Source: Tridacna crocea (Eukaryota > Mollusca > Bivalvia > Cardiida > Cardiidae). Taken from it: a DNA stretch of 64,000 nt. The notes beneath the pieces were generated by a model. The model made no database searches and was not told where the DNA came from. It saw only the letters and a list, made by a program, of their open reading frames with translations. Each line of letters starts with the position of its first letter. Positions within the stretch are counted from its first letter, which is position 1. Positions 33,270-44,779 of the stretch are shown here, piece by piece. The stretch is from the NCBI GenBank assembly GCA_943736015.1, contig OX031059.1:60461159-60525158 (forward strand), read 5' to 3'. Both the position numbers and the translations under genes were made by a program.

Positions 33270-34290
33270 GTAATTTGGTTGTTTCCCGTTTAATCACAAT
33301 GTATGATCGACAAAAATGGTGTTTCAGAAGTATTTTGCCATTTTAAAGGCACATCTGTATTTAGGGATTGATTTTATGAATATTCTATATGTTTTTCGTA
33401 TCAGTGTGTTTATCTGTCCGTCCATTTGCCTGTCATTTGCTTGCACTTTACATACTTAAAAAGAACTGACTTTGAATTTTGCGTTTAGGATTCCTTTGAA
33501 TTTGGTCGATCGGCAGGACAAATCAAATTGCCTTCAGATTTCCGCATACAATGCAATAGACGATTTGCCGATTACATTTGATAGAACGCATAATTATTTT
33601 CTTTTAATCCAAAGCATTATTTTTTTTTCAAGGACAAATGCTGTATGTCCCGTTCGCAAACCCTTTAAATTTGGACAAATTCACAACTGAAAAGAAAATG
33701 ACATAGCAAAAAATCTAGAGGAAATCAAATCTAACACAATTTAGTAATATTTCGTGATATTGCTTTTGAAAAAAAATAATCATAAACAGACAAAATATGC
33801 ATTTTATGAGATCGTATTGAAATAAAGGGCATATAGAGACTAAGAATGAACCCTCTGTAACCTGTGTATAATTCAAAATCCCGTCCATCAATGATCACCA
33901 CAATTAATTAATTTAAAACAAAAGATACGGAAGAGTCAGTTTAATGTGACACATGTTTGTAAATCTGTAAGAATACAGTACATTACAACTCTTCTAAAGG
34001 TCACCCACCCTGCAGTGCCATACCGAGATCAAAGGAACACCGAGTTAACTCTTTACCCACTTTTCACATCTTTAAATGCTCAAAATGAAGTTTGAATAAA
34101 TATTTTGTGAAGACGTTATGGAAGGTTTGAAATTTGATCTGAAGCCACGTTTCTTTTGCTCATGATCTATAGCATGAAGTTATTCGTCAATAGGAACATG
34201 CCTGAAAACGCAACAAAGACGGTTTGATAATAGTGCTATATCAGTAAATGTACTGTCCCTGTTTCTCTGAAGACACTGGACAGTGGACAG
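33270..34290. other. no feature recognised
   Basis: About 1 kb of AT-rich sequence without family members. Confidence 0.35.
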
Positions 34291-34294
34291 CTAT

Positions 34295-34590
34295 TTAACC
34301 TTTTACCAAAGTACTTCGTGTTTTGGCGACCCGAAAAAAAGGGGGCACACGTGCTGATTTGTCCCACTTTCTATTTTTTGTCTCACATCCCCAACCTCAA
34401 CACCGCCCCCACCCCCTGCAAAAAAAAAAAGTAATCAATGCATAGTTCAAAAATATCTGTGAAAAATGAATTTTCAAAGTGTGAGAGAAAATCTTGGGGA
34501 AAAAAAGCAATCTTTCTCCAGCTTCAACAATATGTTTTACTTTTTCAAGGACAATTACAACCATTTGAACAACCTTTACTCTATCGTCTC
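34295..34590 (-). mobile_element. MITE-A, decayed (A30)
   Basis: TTAACCTTTTACCAAAGTAC start; core remnant GGGGAAAAAAAGCAATCTTT; then TCTATCGTCTCCATATGC. Element M2 abuts its right end. Confidence 0.5.
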
Positions 34591-34595
34591 CATAT

Positions 34596-35055
34596 GCTGG
34601 GTATAGGACAAAAACCCAATGGAACAAAAGCCCACTGGACAAAAGCCCACTAGGACAAAAACCCACTGGGACAATAGCCCAATAGAACTTTTAGTTCTAA
34701 TCATGTATGGAATTAATAAGTTTCGTATATATTATGTGACTTGTCTCTACAAATAGCAGAAAACGTTATGTGAAAAGCAGAAAATGCTGATAAGCAGCAT
34801 TTTCTTCTTCTTTCACATGGTTGTTATAAGAGTGGGAAATGTTGCTGAGAATTAATCATTGAGAAGAAAAAAAAGCAATTTGATCATTCTGATCATTAAA
34901 TCTCTGTGTTTTTTCTACAAAAATCATTAAAAAATTATTTTTTATACACTTCTTTTTATAAGCAGTGGGCATTTGTCCTCCCTGTCAAAATTAGCAGTGA
35001 GCTTTTGCCCAGTGGGCTTTTGTCGAGTGGACTTTTGTCCGTCGCCCATATACTA
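34596..35055. mobile_element. Element M2: inverted arms made of GGACAAAAGCCCACT minisatellite
   Basis: The left arm (34596-34686) has five copies of GGACAAAAGCCCACTA. The right arm (34965-35050) has the mirrored AGTGGGCTTTTGTCC in about five copies. The ends are TATGCTGGGTATAGGAC and GTCGCCCATATACTA. The unit resembles that of M1 (GGACA-nnn-GCCC-nCTnn). A MITE-A-like hairpin lies inside. Confidence 0.8.
34751..34832. mobile_element. MITE-A, core only, inside M2 (A31)
   Basis: GCAGAAAACGTTATGTGAAA ... AGCAGAAAATGCTGATAAGC with its mirror and TTCTTTCACATGGTTGTTA. The TATGTGAAAAG / CTTTCACAT arms are paired variants of the usual GTGGGAAAAG. Confidence 0.7.
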
Positions 35056-35099
35056 AGTATATGGACGTCGTCGGATGAAAACATTCACCGTAACTATTT

Positions 35100-35320
35100 A
35101 AAACCCTATCCCGCATAACACAAGCTTTTCACGACCCTGAGAAATATAGTTTTTAAAAATGTTGTAGAAAAGTGATAAAGTTCTGGTAACCACCTTTTTC
35201 TCCTTTTCCATTTGCTATCCTTCTTACAAACAATTTCATTTTTTCAGGTCACATTCAAATTGTCTGCAAAGGCTTGCAATTATGGCAAGTCTCAAATTTT
35301 CGTTTGGTAAAGAGTTGATG
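35100..35320 (-). mobile_element. MITE-A, aged (A32)
   Basis: AAACCCTATCCCGCATAACA to TTTTCGTTTGGTAAAGAGTT; the core has lost symmetry. Confidence 0.7.
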
Positions 35321-35329
35321 AAGATTCAG

Positions 35330-36025
35330 TATTGTAAGAAATTGTGGAAAAGGGAGAAAAATAACATTAATATAACTGCAGTAGACTTTTCCTATTTTTA
35401 TGTCTGATTGATCAACTAATGTTTGCCGAATTCCGTGGCTAAGTTTTTTAACGTACTGGCTCGAAATCCAGGAATCGGTAGTTTGATTTATTTAAACTAT
35501 TGAAGTAATAATTTTTGTTTAAAAAAAAAATAGTTCCAGTATTCTGCAAATAGACAGAGACAGTTTATTTACCAAAAAACTGGGATATTATACATTTTCA
35601 AGTTACAGCGAAAGTCCTGACTTTGAAATAATATTTAAGGTCTCTACAGTTGCATTTTTGTCATTTTCCTGTTTGAACTACCTTATAAATTTACTATCGT
35701 AATAACAAATTTCAATTCAAATCTCAAACCTCCCATTTCTTCTAGAAAAAACAGAACTTCGAGCAGAGCACCGACTAACACACACGTGTCATAATTAAGT
35801 GTTTATCCCGTTCAGCCTTACTTGATATCACTTGTAAAGGTTTGGAATGATTAAAATCTGTTACAGGGGATAAGTCTAATTACTGGACCTAAAAGATGCA
35901 TTTTTCTGCCCGAGCATCTTTCTTTTTGTTTTCAAATGCATTATTATGTAACCTGATTTAATCGGCCCCAGTTTAACTGTATATCTGCACTTATTTCTTT
36001 CGGAATGGGCTGGGGGATTTGTTTT
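35330..36025. other. no feature recognised
   Basis: AT-rich, no repeat relationship seen. Confidence 0.3.
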
Positions 36026-36029
36026 CAAA

Positions 36030-36238
36030 TTATTAAACCTTATCCTACTAATTAAATGACACTTTAAAGCCGATCGTAAAATCCCAAATGTTATTTCAGA
36101 GGAATATCTCGAGGAAAAATATCTCCGTATTGGACAGTGTAGGTGATCTAGGATCAGACTGCACGTTCGTCGTAGTCTGATCTTAGTCTATATTGTCTGC
36201 AAAAGATCATTAAGTAGCGCTTGGCAGCCTAAGGGTTA
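36030..36238. mobile_element. MITE-L (L7)
   Basis: The right end GCTTGGCAGCCTAAGGGTTAA is well kept. Hairpin TAGGATCAGACTGCACGTTC / GTAGTCTGATCTTAGTCTA. The left end is worn (TTAAACCTTATCCTACTAAT). Confidence 0.75.
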
Positions 36239-36651
36239 ATGCAGTCTGCATACTAAAAGTTCTATCAACACGCCCGACAGAAAATAACGCTTATGGTACT
36301 GCTTTAGTCTCTGAAGTCTACCTAAAGATTGATAAAACGACATTTCTTTTTTGTGTGTGTATCTTCGAAAAAGATGATTAATAAAACTACCGGCACAGCT
36401 GTTTTAGGTTTTTTTGACCTTTCAAAAATTTCGGAACTTCATATAAAAGTGAAAAAATTACTAAAATGCCCATTCTGGGTATCATTTCGGATTTATTCAT
36501 ATCTGTATTACTGAACATAAACCAAAATGCACCTACAAAGTAAACAAAAAAACAAATTTTCGATAAAGAAATGAAGTTCTCTTAAATTTGAAAGCGTTTT
36601 GATCGACCCTCAGTGGTCAAATCATTGTGAGATACTAATATATGTGTTCTG

Positions 36652-36862
36652 ATAAAATACAAAGGAAGAGTATTCGGACACTACATCTATCCGAATATAT
36701 AATAGGCAGTAATTAATGAACTAGGCCACTAAAATCGGGCACACCAGGCGCAAATGGTTCGGAATGATGTCTATTAACTGTATGCAAAATTTGTTGCTTT
36801 CGTCCGGAGTGAAAACATTTTGCTAAAAAATCGAGTTAACAGACCGGACTAAAACAGGCGAC
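36652..36862 (-). repeat. Dispersed repeat T copy 2
   Basis: Inverted relative to 33080-33265: ACAAAGGAAGAGTATTCGGA, AAAATCGGGCACACC, TTTCGTCCGGAGTG and GTTAACAGACCGGACTAA. Confidence 0.7.
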
Positions 36863-37243
36863 AATGTATTTGCATCGACGAAAAAAACAGGTCTCTTTGT
36901 ACTTGACAGATCTTCTTTTCATCGCCAAAATAGTTCATGTGGACGTTTATGAGTCCTGCATTTCCGGTTGTACAAAGGACAAAGTCTGAATAAAATGACA
37001 GATTTTTTTCCATTTTCTTTTTTGAAATGAGAATGTGATTTTAATGGGTTTCTTTTCTTTTTTTTTTTAAACTACCTGTATATAGCCTGTTGGCGTTCCA
37101 ACTGAATCTTTGCTATTTTTTTTCTCTTAACTTTCATGTACATCTTTTCCGCGGAGAAGAACGCGTATATTTCCAAGTACAGAATATATTCTCATTCACG
37201 ATTGAACCAAAAAGAAACACCGCAAGCTCGTAACCATGAATAT

Positions 37244-37420
37244 AATGGTTTGCAACCTACGAAAAAAAAGGGCATTAGGACATTTGCGTCAAGTGTCGTC
37301 TCGGATCAGCCCGTGCAGGCTAATCCCAGACAGCACTTTACGACTACAAGACTTGTGCAAAACATAAGTTTATATGAAAAAGGAAAGTGTCTTTTCTGAG
37401 TTGCCTGCGCGGACTCGGAT
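37244..37420. mobile_element. MITE-B copy 2, truncated
   Basis: TGGTTTGCAACCTACGAAAA ... GTCTCGGATCAGCCCGTGCA. The first hairpin is shortened; the second keeps only TTGCCTGCGCGGACTCGG. Confidence 0.75.
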
Positions 37421-37545
37421 GTAAATAATAATAATTCAATAGCTTATATACAGATGCACAGATATTTTGAATGATTTATTCTTAATGGAGGCTTTTCCTC
37501 ACTTATAAGCACTTCTCTTTCATGTCACGTGCTCTATATAGCAGT

Positions 37546-39060
37546 TTACATACCGGCTCCTTTGTTTGGACCAGGTCTGTATTTTTCAGAACGACCTGGC
37601 TTAACAATAGAATGCACGAGAGCAGGTCTATCTCAGCACGTGCGCAGGTTGTTCCGTAGATAGAAAACCTGCCCACGTGCTGGAAAGACCTGCTCCCGTG
37701 CAAGAAAGACCTGTCCACGTGCAAGTGATGGATCTTGAGTCGTGCATGCAGACAGGTTCGTGAAGGACATTGGTACTCGCGTGATACTGATTTTTATGAA
37801 TTTGTAAATAACAGGAAAAAATCTTGTAAATATACTTCTTTCTGGTAAGACAGATTTTAATCTATTTTTTATTGGTGACCAACTCAGCATTTCTTTGATA
37901 ATTTTTTTTCAAAGCGATCATTAAAAAAATCTATCCTTCCCTCCCCCTCCCCGTATTTACAAAATCTGTGGTCACATTAATGCCAATATTTAAAACATTG
38001 TAGATAAAGTACCTTATCCTTAGGTTGTTGTTACATACATGTCATTCTCTCATATCTAAACCCAACCTTTTTTTCTAGTTTTCATCTAAATTAAATAGCA
38101 AAAGTGGCAAAAAGTTAATGACGGACGCATGTTCTAAAACATGTCTACAATACTGTTGTATTTTGGTTCTAATGCACCCTACTTCCTGTGAGACCGACTG
38201 TTGATTTGTCCATATAAACGCAGTTTAGCCTCTGGAGCTAAAAAGCCCTCTTGTTAATTTTTCTTATTGTGAGAAAGCAAAACTGATATAGGAGCACTGT
38301 CCTTCTATGGCTGACCAGGCACAGCTAGCTCCAAGAAAGCAATTTGAGGGGCCCGATCACTCCCATAGTCGAATGACCAGAATCGCTTTGAGACCAACTG
38401 TCCTAGAAGCTCGACCCCAGGATCCAGGCTTGAGCCTCTTTGGAAGTGACTTTGTATGACTGAAAGCGGTTTAAAACGCCATTCATTCATTAAGTCAATC
38501 AATAAATGAATATAGACCTATGGCCTTACAGAACTGGATGAATTAGTGCAAACGGACAGACCGTAGAAATGAAAACACAAGTGTTAACGGCAAAAGCTGA
38601 AATCCATGAGTATTTCAATCAGTTCGAACCTAAACTGAGCAATGAACTCACTCGTGCAGCATCAATAAACCTACCCAAATTAAAAGAATAAGGTTGATGC
38701 TCACGAAGTGTCAGTTTCAAGTCAACCTTAATGTTCAAGCGAGAAAATAAAACTGATAAATAAATGAAAAAGAAATACCCAAAAGTCAAAAAACCATAAA
38801 ACATGTTTTACGCTTCCTTTTGTCATCAAACGTATCTGTTCTTTTCGAAATCGCTGTCAAGTCGTCTGCTCAATACTGATGGTGGCCGGTATGTAAGTCG
38901 GATATCGACCTCGTACATCGGTCTTTCCGTATAAGAACGACCAGGGCACGAGCTTCACAAAACACCTCGAGCGCTTCGCGCTCTCGGTGTTTCGTGAAGC
39001 TCGTGCCCAGGTCGTTCTTATACGGAAAGACCTCGTACTCAGTCAATATCCTATACATAC
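37546..39060 (+). repeat. 1515-bp duplicated block, copy S1
   Basis: Matches 40002-41516 at a constant offset of 2456 with no difference in the stretches I compared. Starts TTACATACCGGCTCCTTTG and ends CAATATCCTATACATAC. TTACATACCGGC at the start is inverted at 38885-38896 (GCCGGTATGTAA), suggesting an inner unit of about 1351 bp followed by a separate hairpin. A minus-strand frame near 37633 reads repeated ARG-QVF units from CACGTG-rich repeats. No recognisable protein. Confidence 0.9.
38919..39033. repeat. 115-bp hairpin inside S1
   Basis: CGGTCTTTCCGTATAAGAAC ... GCACGAGCTTCACAAAACAC and CGAGCGCTTCGCGCTCGG at the tip, with an almost perfect mirror arm. Confidence 0.9.
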
Positions 39061-39509
39061 TAGTATGTCAATATATCCTGTAGGGTTATGGGTTAGAATG
39101 ATAGTTTGAACAGCTGTGTCAACACTGCCACTTGAATTACGTGAAGACAAATGTGGGCAACTTGGTACAAGGCCAGAATGTCAAGTCTCTATCACATCTA
39201 ATCACTTCCGACATTTGACTGAAACACGAGAATGCAGCACGAATACATGAGAAACGACGACCAAAAAGAAGACCCAACTGTTATATTCTGGAAGAATAAT
39301 TCTAGATTTAAGTTTGCTTCGCCTCAATGTTACAAACACCTGTATAAATATCCGACCTCCAGAAAATAAAATGACCGATTTTTTTTGTTTGTATTCTAAA
39401 ACTGCATAAAATTCTAAAGCCTACTTATCGAATGTTCCCTCACAATCCATACTTCATTAGCAGAGGTTTTGAACGATGTACAAACACTGCGTGGTTCGAT
39501 ATTGTGACA

Positions 39510-39690
39510 TTAACTCGTTTCCAAACAATACCGTGTTGTTTAAAAGAATCCGAGGAGGAAGCCGTCTGAAAACTGGAAGCTGAAAGTTTCTCCTTTTTTT
39601 CATGGACTTTTCTATTCTTCAAATGACAAACGGTAGACGAAGCTATAGTTGTTGGCTGCAAATGCACTATCGTCTAGTAAAAGTTATATC
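39510..39690 (-). mobile_element. MITE-A, decayed (A33)
   Basis: TTAACTCGTTTCCAAACAAT to TATCGTCTAGTAAAAG; core remnant AAGTTTCTCCTTTTTTTC. Confidence 0.5.
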
Positions 39691-40001
39691 TTCTATTAGA
39701 ACAATTTACTGCCTCGTTCTATTTAAAGTCACTTCGAATATTGACAAGCCTTTTGCAATACAAAAGGTTTGATTGAAGTATCGAAATTTCAGTTACATTT
39801 ATTTTGTAATGAAGCATCTTCGCAAGCCAAGGATTACAATCCACTACGCTACTCTACCCTTGGCGGATTGAGCTTGATTTCGACAATCACCCGATAAATC
39901 AATTCGCTCGTAGCATTTCATCTTTGATAAAAATACAGTAGAACAGAGTCGCGATAAAAATAGAAGGTAAACATGATGTGTGCAGGATCTGTAATGATCT
40001 A

Positions 40002-41516
40002 TTACATACCGGCTCCTTTGTTTGGACCAGGTCTGTATTTTTCAGAACGACCTGGCTTAACAATAGAATGCACGAGAGCAGGTCTATCTCAGCACGTGCG
40101 CAGGTTGTTCCGTAGATAGAAAACCTGCCCACGTGCTGGAAAGACCTGCTCCCGTGCAAGAAAGACCTGTCCACGTGCAAGTGATGGATCTTGAGTCGTG
40201 CATGCAGACAGGTTCGTGAAGGACATTGGTACTCGCGTGATACTGATTTTTATGAATTTGTAAATAACAGGAAAAAATCTTGTAAATATACTTCTTTCTG
40301 GTAAGACAGATTTTAATCTATTTTTTATTGGTGACCAACTCAGCATTTCTTTGATAATTTTTTTTCAAAGCGATCATTAAAAAAATCTATCCTTCCCTCC
40401 CCCTCCCCGTATTTACAAAATCTGTGGTCACATTAATGCCAATATTTAAAACATTGTAGATAAAGTACCTTATCCTTAGGTTGTTGTTACATACATGTCA
40501 TTCTCTCATATCTAAACCCAACCTTTTTTTCTAGTTTTCATCTAAATTAAATAGCAAAAGTGGCAAAAAGTTAATGACGGACGCATGTTCTAAAACATGT
40601 CTACAATACTGTTGTATTTTGGTTCTAATGCACCCTACTTCCTGTGAGACCGACTGTTGATTTGTCCATATAAACGCAGTTTAGCCTCTGGAGCTAAAAA
40701 GCCCTCTTGTTAATTTTTCTTATTGTGAGAAAGCAAAACTGATATAGGAGCACTGTCCTTCTATGGCTGACCAGGCACAGCTAGCTCCAAGAAAGCAATT
40801 TGAGGGGCCCGATCACTCCCATAGTCGAATGACCAGAATCGCTTTGAGACCAACTGTCCTAGAAGCTCGACCCCAGGATCCAGGCTTGAGCCTCTTTGGA
40901 AGTGACTTTGTATGACTGAAAGCGGTTTAAAACGCCATTCATTCATTAAGTCAATCAATAAATGAATATAGACCTATGGCCTTACAGAACTGGATGAATT
41001 AGTGCAAACGGACAGACCGTAGAAATGAAAACACAAGTGTTAACGGCAAAAGCTGAAATCCATGAGTATTTCAATCAGTTCGAACCTAAACTGAGCAATG
41101 AACTCACTCGTGCAGCATCAATAAACCTACCCAAATTAAAAGAATAAGGTTGATGCTCACGAAGTGTCAGTTTCAAGTCAACCTTAATGTTCAAGCGAGA
41201 AAATAAAACTGATAAATAAATGAAAAAGAAATACCCAAAAGTCAAAAAACCATAAAACATGTTTTACGCTTCCTTTTGTCATCAAACGTATCTGTTCTTT
41301 TCGAAATCGCTGTCAAGTCGTCTGCTCAATACTGATGGTGGCCGGTATGTAAGTCGGATATCGACCTCGTACATCGGTCTTTCCGTATAAGAACGACCAG
41401 GGCACGAGCTTCACAAAACACCTCGAGCGCTTCGCGCTCTCGGTGTTTCGTGAAGCTCGTGCCCAGGTCGTTCTTATACGGAAAGACCTCGTACTCAGTC
41501 AATATCCTATACATAC
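40002..41516 (+). repeat. 1515-bp duplicated block, copy S2
   Basis: Second copy of S1, lying within element D. Its right flank reads ATAAAGTTTC, where S1 has TAGTATGTCA. The sharp, equal-length edges mark the breakpoints. Confidence 0.9.
41375..41489. repeat. 115-bp hairpin inside S2
   Basis: The same palindrome as at 38919-39033, including its few arm mismatches. Confidence 0.9.
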
Positions 41517-42216
41517 ATAAAGTTTCAATGTAACCAATCAATTATCCGATGTTTTAGGCTATATCCCTGCGCCTGACCACGGAATGTCCGTGATTATTGC
41601 TTCATGTTGAATTATTGTATTCGTAAGCGGTTTGTAAAACGACATTTCATTGGCTGTAAGAAATATGATGTAAAGAGAGATAATAAGCAGCATCCAATAG
41701 GGGGCGTGTCGCGGGAATCTCGAAATCGGGCTCGATCCGCCAAGGTAAGATCCTCGTAGTGATCGTAACCTTGGCTCGCGAAGATAGTATAAAGAAGCAG
41801 CCGCCACGATAAGGTTCACCATAATACATATGTTACGGTGTGACGAGTTTGTAGCATGTAGTTAAATTCTGATAATATCTGCAAATAAATCAAAGCAATA
41901 ATTTTTCACCAAGTAAAACACAAATATTTTGAAAACTCCCAACAGTTCTAGGGCACTCGTTCTACAAATGAGGATAAACGGCTGTTTTGGTATTTATGCC
42001 ATTTCAAACAGTATTTCAGTTATGTTATGGGGGTCAGTGCACCTATTAATTCCTTTCTTTTATCTCATGGTTGGCACAGCAATCGTTCAAGACCACAAGC
42101 TTTTTTCTTTGAACCGTGTGGAAGCTTTCATTATTTGTGTCGTCTTTGTTTGATTCGGCAGCCCTCTCACCGCTGATAAAGGGAAAACGATAGTTCTAGT
42201 CAATGGAGAATAATCA

Positions 42217-42289
42217 AATCGTCGGTTTACTTCCAAAACTTCGTACAGCTGTAGTTACGAGGTTTTGGGAGTAAACGGACGAAATATCG
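42217..42289. repeat. Family I palindrome copy 4, loop-deleted
   Basis: ATCGTCGGTTTACTTCCAAA-ACTTCGTA facing AGCTGTAGTTACGAGGTTTT-GGGAGTAAACGGACGA. The left arm lacks the CTACAGCTTGTTACA portion. Confidence 0.8.
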
Positions 42290-42339
42290 CTACATCAAAA
42301 CAACTTTTCATGATAAATACATCAACATATTGAAATTTT

Positions 42340-42603
42340 GGCCTGTAACATGCGAACATGGGCATTCGAACATTTGAATAAAGTGTCGTCTCGGATCAGC
42401 CTGTGCAATCTGTGCAGACTCGTCTGAGACGATAGTTTCGGGGCTTTTTTTTATTATTTAATTTTCTGTTTTGCACATGTCTACCAAAGGACAAAATCTA
42501 ATTTAGTCGTCAAGTGCCGTCTCGGATCAGCCTGCGCGGATTGCGCAGTCTGGTCAGAGATGACATTTTAAGCAACTGACAAGTAACCGCGTGTTGCAAG
42601 CCG
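42340..42603. mobile_element. MITE-B copy 3
   Basis: GGCCTGTAACATGCGAACAT to CCGCGTGTTGCAAGCC; hairpins GTCTCGGATCAGCCTGTGCA and GGATCAGCCTGCGCGGATTG. The right hairpin arm carries GGTCAGAGATGACA, a decayed arm. Confidence 0.85.
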
Positions 42604-42773
42604 AATGGTGTACATGTAAGATTTCCACAACGAAATCGTGTAAAGTGATGAGATAGGAATGAAGCCTGTCGCAATGACAATGATGTAACATTTTGCCGAT
42701 CTCTATATCCACAATCCCTGCCAGGGAAAAAAGAATTATTGCTGTCCTCCCCTCCTTTTGTGTTTTTAATCGT

Positions 42774-43002
42774 TTAACTCTTTACCACACGAGAAAATTT
42801 TAGACTGGTCCAAATTGAAAGCATTTGCAGACGACAAAATAAAAGTGACTGAAAATTTGAAAATTGTTTAGTGAAGAGTAGAAAACATTGTGGGAAAAGG
42901 AGAAAATGCTGGTTACCAGCATTTTCTCCTTTTCCCACAATGTTTTCTAAAGGCTTCTTTCTCAGGGGCGTCAAAAGTAGGGATTGTGTGGTAATGGGTT
43001 AA
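42774..43002 (+). mobile_element. MITE-A, complete (A34)
   Basis: TTAACTCTTTACCACACGAG to GTGTGGTAATGGGTTAA. The core palindrome is fully perfect (CATTGTGGG / CCCACAATG). Confidence 0.95.
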
Positions 43003-43284
43003 TAAGACAGCTAGTTTCCAATAACAGATTTCCATTGTTGGCGGCGTCATAAATAGTTCCTGTGGCGTCTATCTACGGTTATGAGTTGTGAGAAGTGTGG
43101 AACAAATGCGTGTTTGGCCCCACCGGATAAAGAACTATATTTTGTCTGCCTTACTTTTTTCGCTCTCCAAATTCTTAAAATATTTCTAAAACTAAGTGAC
43201 TTCTGCGCACTCAGTAATTGAATGCACATGCCTATTGAAACAAGACCTACAGTTTAATATGGCTAAAGAAAAGTCCCCCATCCC

Positions 43285-43400
43285 ATCAGGTTAGGTTGGT
43301 TGGTTAGTTGGTTGGTTGTATTGGGGTTTAACGTCACTTTAGCAGCTATCATGCCGGCCGGTGATGCACATGTGTTTTCTGGCTTTCTCATATCCCCTTT
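43285..43400 (+). repeat. SINE-like fragment (GGTTGGTTG...GGGTTTAACGTC)
   Basis: TTGGTTGGTTAGTTGGTTGG, then TTGGGGTTTAACGTCACTTT and ATCATGCCGGCCGGTGATG. It resembles the conserved central domain of molluscan SINEs as I remember it (GGGTTTAACGCCG...). No tRNA head is visible. Confidence 0.45.
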
Positions 43401-43554
43401 AGGTAAGAGCTTATATAACACAAGCAAAAGATATTCTAGAATCAGCAGAAAGGAAGTGGTTTACCATCTTTTTCTACAATGTTGTCTTACCTTTCAACGA
43501 AAAGGCAGAGCGAAGAGATTTGCGGAAGGACAGAAGGCTAAATTCTCGCTTGCC

Positions 43555-43585
43555 GCCCCCCCCCCCCCTCCCACATACACACACA
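43555..43585 (+). repeat. poly-C and CACACA
   Basis: GCCGCCCCCCCCCCCCTCCC followed by CACACACACA. Confidence 0.85.
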
Positions 43586-43867
43586 CAACACTTTGCGATC
43601 CGTGTGAGAACACCCTGTTTACTTTATTTGTTCTTTAAGGCTGTAAATTGCAGAGGAAAAATTTATATTTTTTTCATTTTAGGAGATTGTGGAAATATTT
43701 CAGGCTTCTTTTCCCAAAATATCGATTGCTCATAACTTATTTTTTCATTTGTGTTTATTTCAACTTAACTCAATTGAAGTAACTTCACAGGACGTTTTTA
43801 AATGGAAAAAAAGGAAAAGAAAAAAGGATTTAAACTGACCATTTACAAAAAATACATGAAATATACC

Positions 43868-44097
43868 TTAAACCTATTACCACACAATCCCTATTTTTGA
43901 CGTCCCTGAGAAAGAGGCCTTTTGAAAACACTGTAGGAAAAGGAGAAAATGCTGGTAACCAGCATTTTCTCTTTTTCCCACAGTGTTTTCTACCCTTCCC
44001 AGAACAAATTTCAATTTTTCAGTCACCTTTATTTTGTCATCTGCAAATGCTTTCAATTTGTACCTGTCTAAAATTTTGTCGTTTGGCAATGAGTTAA
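43868..44097 (-). mobile_element. MITE-A, complete (A35)
   Basis: TTAAACCTATTACCACACAA to GTCGTTTGGCAATGAGTTAA. Near-perfect core, one C/T change in the right arm (CTCTTTTTCCC). Confidence 0.9.
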
Positions 44098-44151
44098 ATC
44101 TAAGATCAGACTGTACACTCTATACAGTCTGATGTTAATCTATGTCATCTG
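44097..44151. repeat. MITE-L hairpin (L8)
   Basis: ATCTAAGATCAGACTGTACA / ACAGTCTGATGTTAATCTAT. It begins immediately at the right end of A35. Confidence 0.75.
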
Positions 44152-44540
44152 CAAAAGTCCCTGCTATCGCCTATGGTGGAAAAGTTTCTCTTGCTATCAA
44201 TATTTTGAAAGCCTTACTCCAAATAGATAAATGAAAAAAAAATTGTTAAAAAAAGAGCTCGATTCAAAATGCGTATTTCGACATAAGAAATGGGCTACAT
44301 GTATTGACCGGACAAGGCCGATTTTAATGACGCTGTATACAGTAAACGGAACGATTTTCTATAGTTACGTAAAATGTTATTGATAAAATTACATAACGAG
44401 CACTGAGATTTACCGTTTTATTACAGCTAGAATTTTCGTTGACTTTTAGGCGCCATGTACTTCCGGTACAACACGGACAGAGGCAGATCAAAACATAGAT
44501 AAAGAGTTGCAAGGCTGTGGTACAAACTGTTATGAAAGCT

Positions 44541-44768
44541 GTAACTCTGTACCAAAACACAAATTTTTAGTCGAGTTCAAATTGAAAGCATTTGCAGACG
44601 ACAAAATATAATTGACCCAAAAATTGAAACTTGACTCTACAAGAGTAGAAAACATTGTGGGAAAAGGAGAAAATGCTGGTTACCAGCATTTTCTCCTTTT
44701 CTCACAATGTTTTCAGAAGGCGTCTTCCGCTGTGTCATAAAAACTACGGATTGTATTGTAAAGGGTTA
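44541..44768 (+). mobile_element. MITE-A, complete (A36)
   Basis: GTAACTCTGTACCAAAACAC to GGATTGTATTGTAAAGGGTTAA; core with one mismatch (CTTTTCTCACAATG). Confidence 0.9.
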
Positions 44769-44779
44769 ATCAGTAATAC

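Larger units (their letters stand above)
39815..41786 (+). mobile_element. Element D copy 2, interrupted by S2
   Basis: Left CATCTTCGCAAGCCAAGG and right CCTTGGCTCGCGAAGATA. The D interior is recognisable at both ends (GTAGCATTTCATCTTTGATA; GTATTCGTAAGCGGTTTG). The 1515-bp block and about 80 bp of extra sequence sit between. Confidence 0.85.

Noticed and set aside
26810..44097. A recurring 60-90 codon open frame (peptide with KPFENTVGKGENAGNQ) at many places on both strands
   Set aside because: It is the MITE-A sequence translated in one frame; it follows the repeat, runs through the palindrome, and varies in step with DNA decay. Not a gene family.
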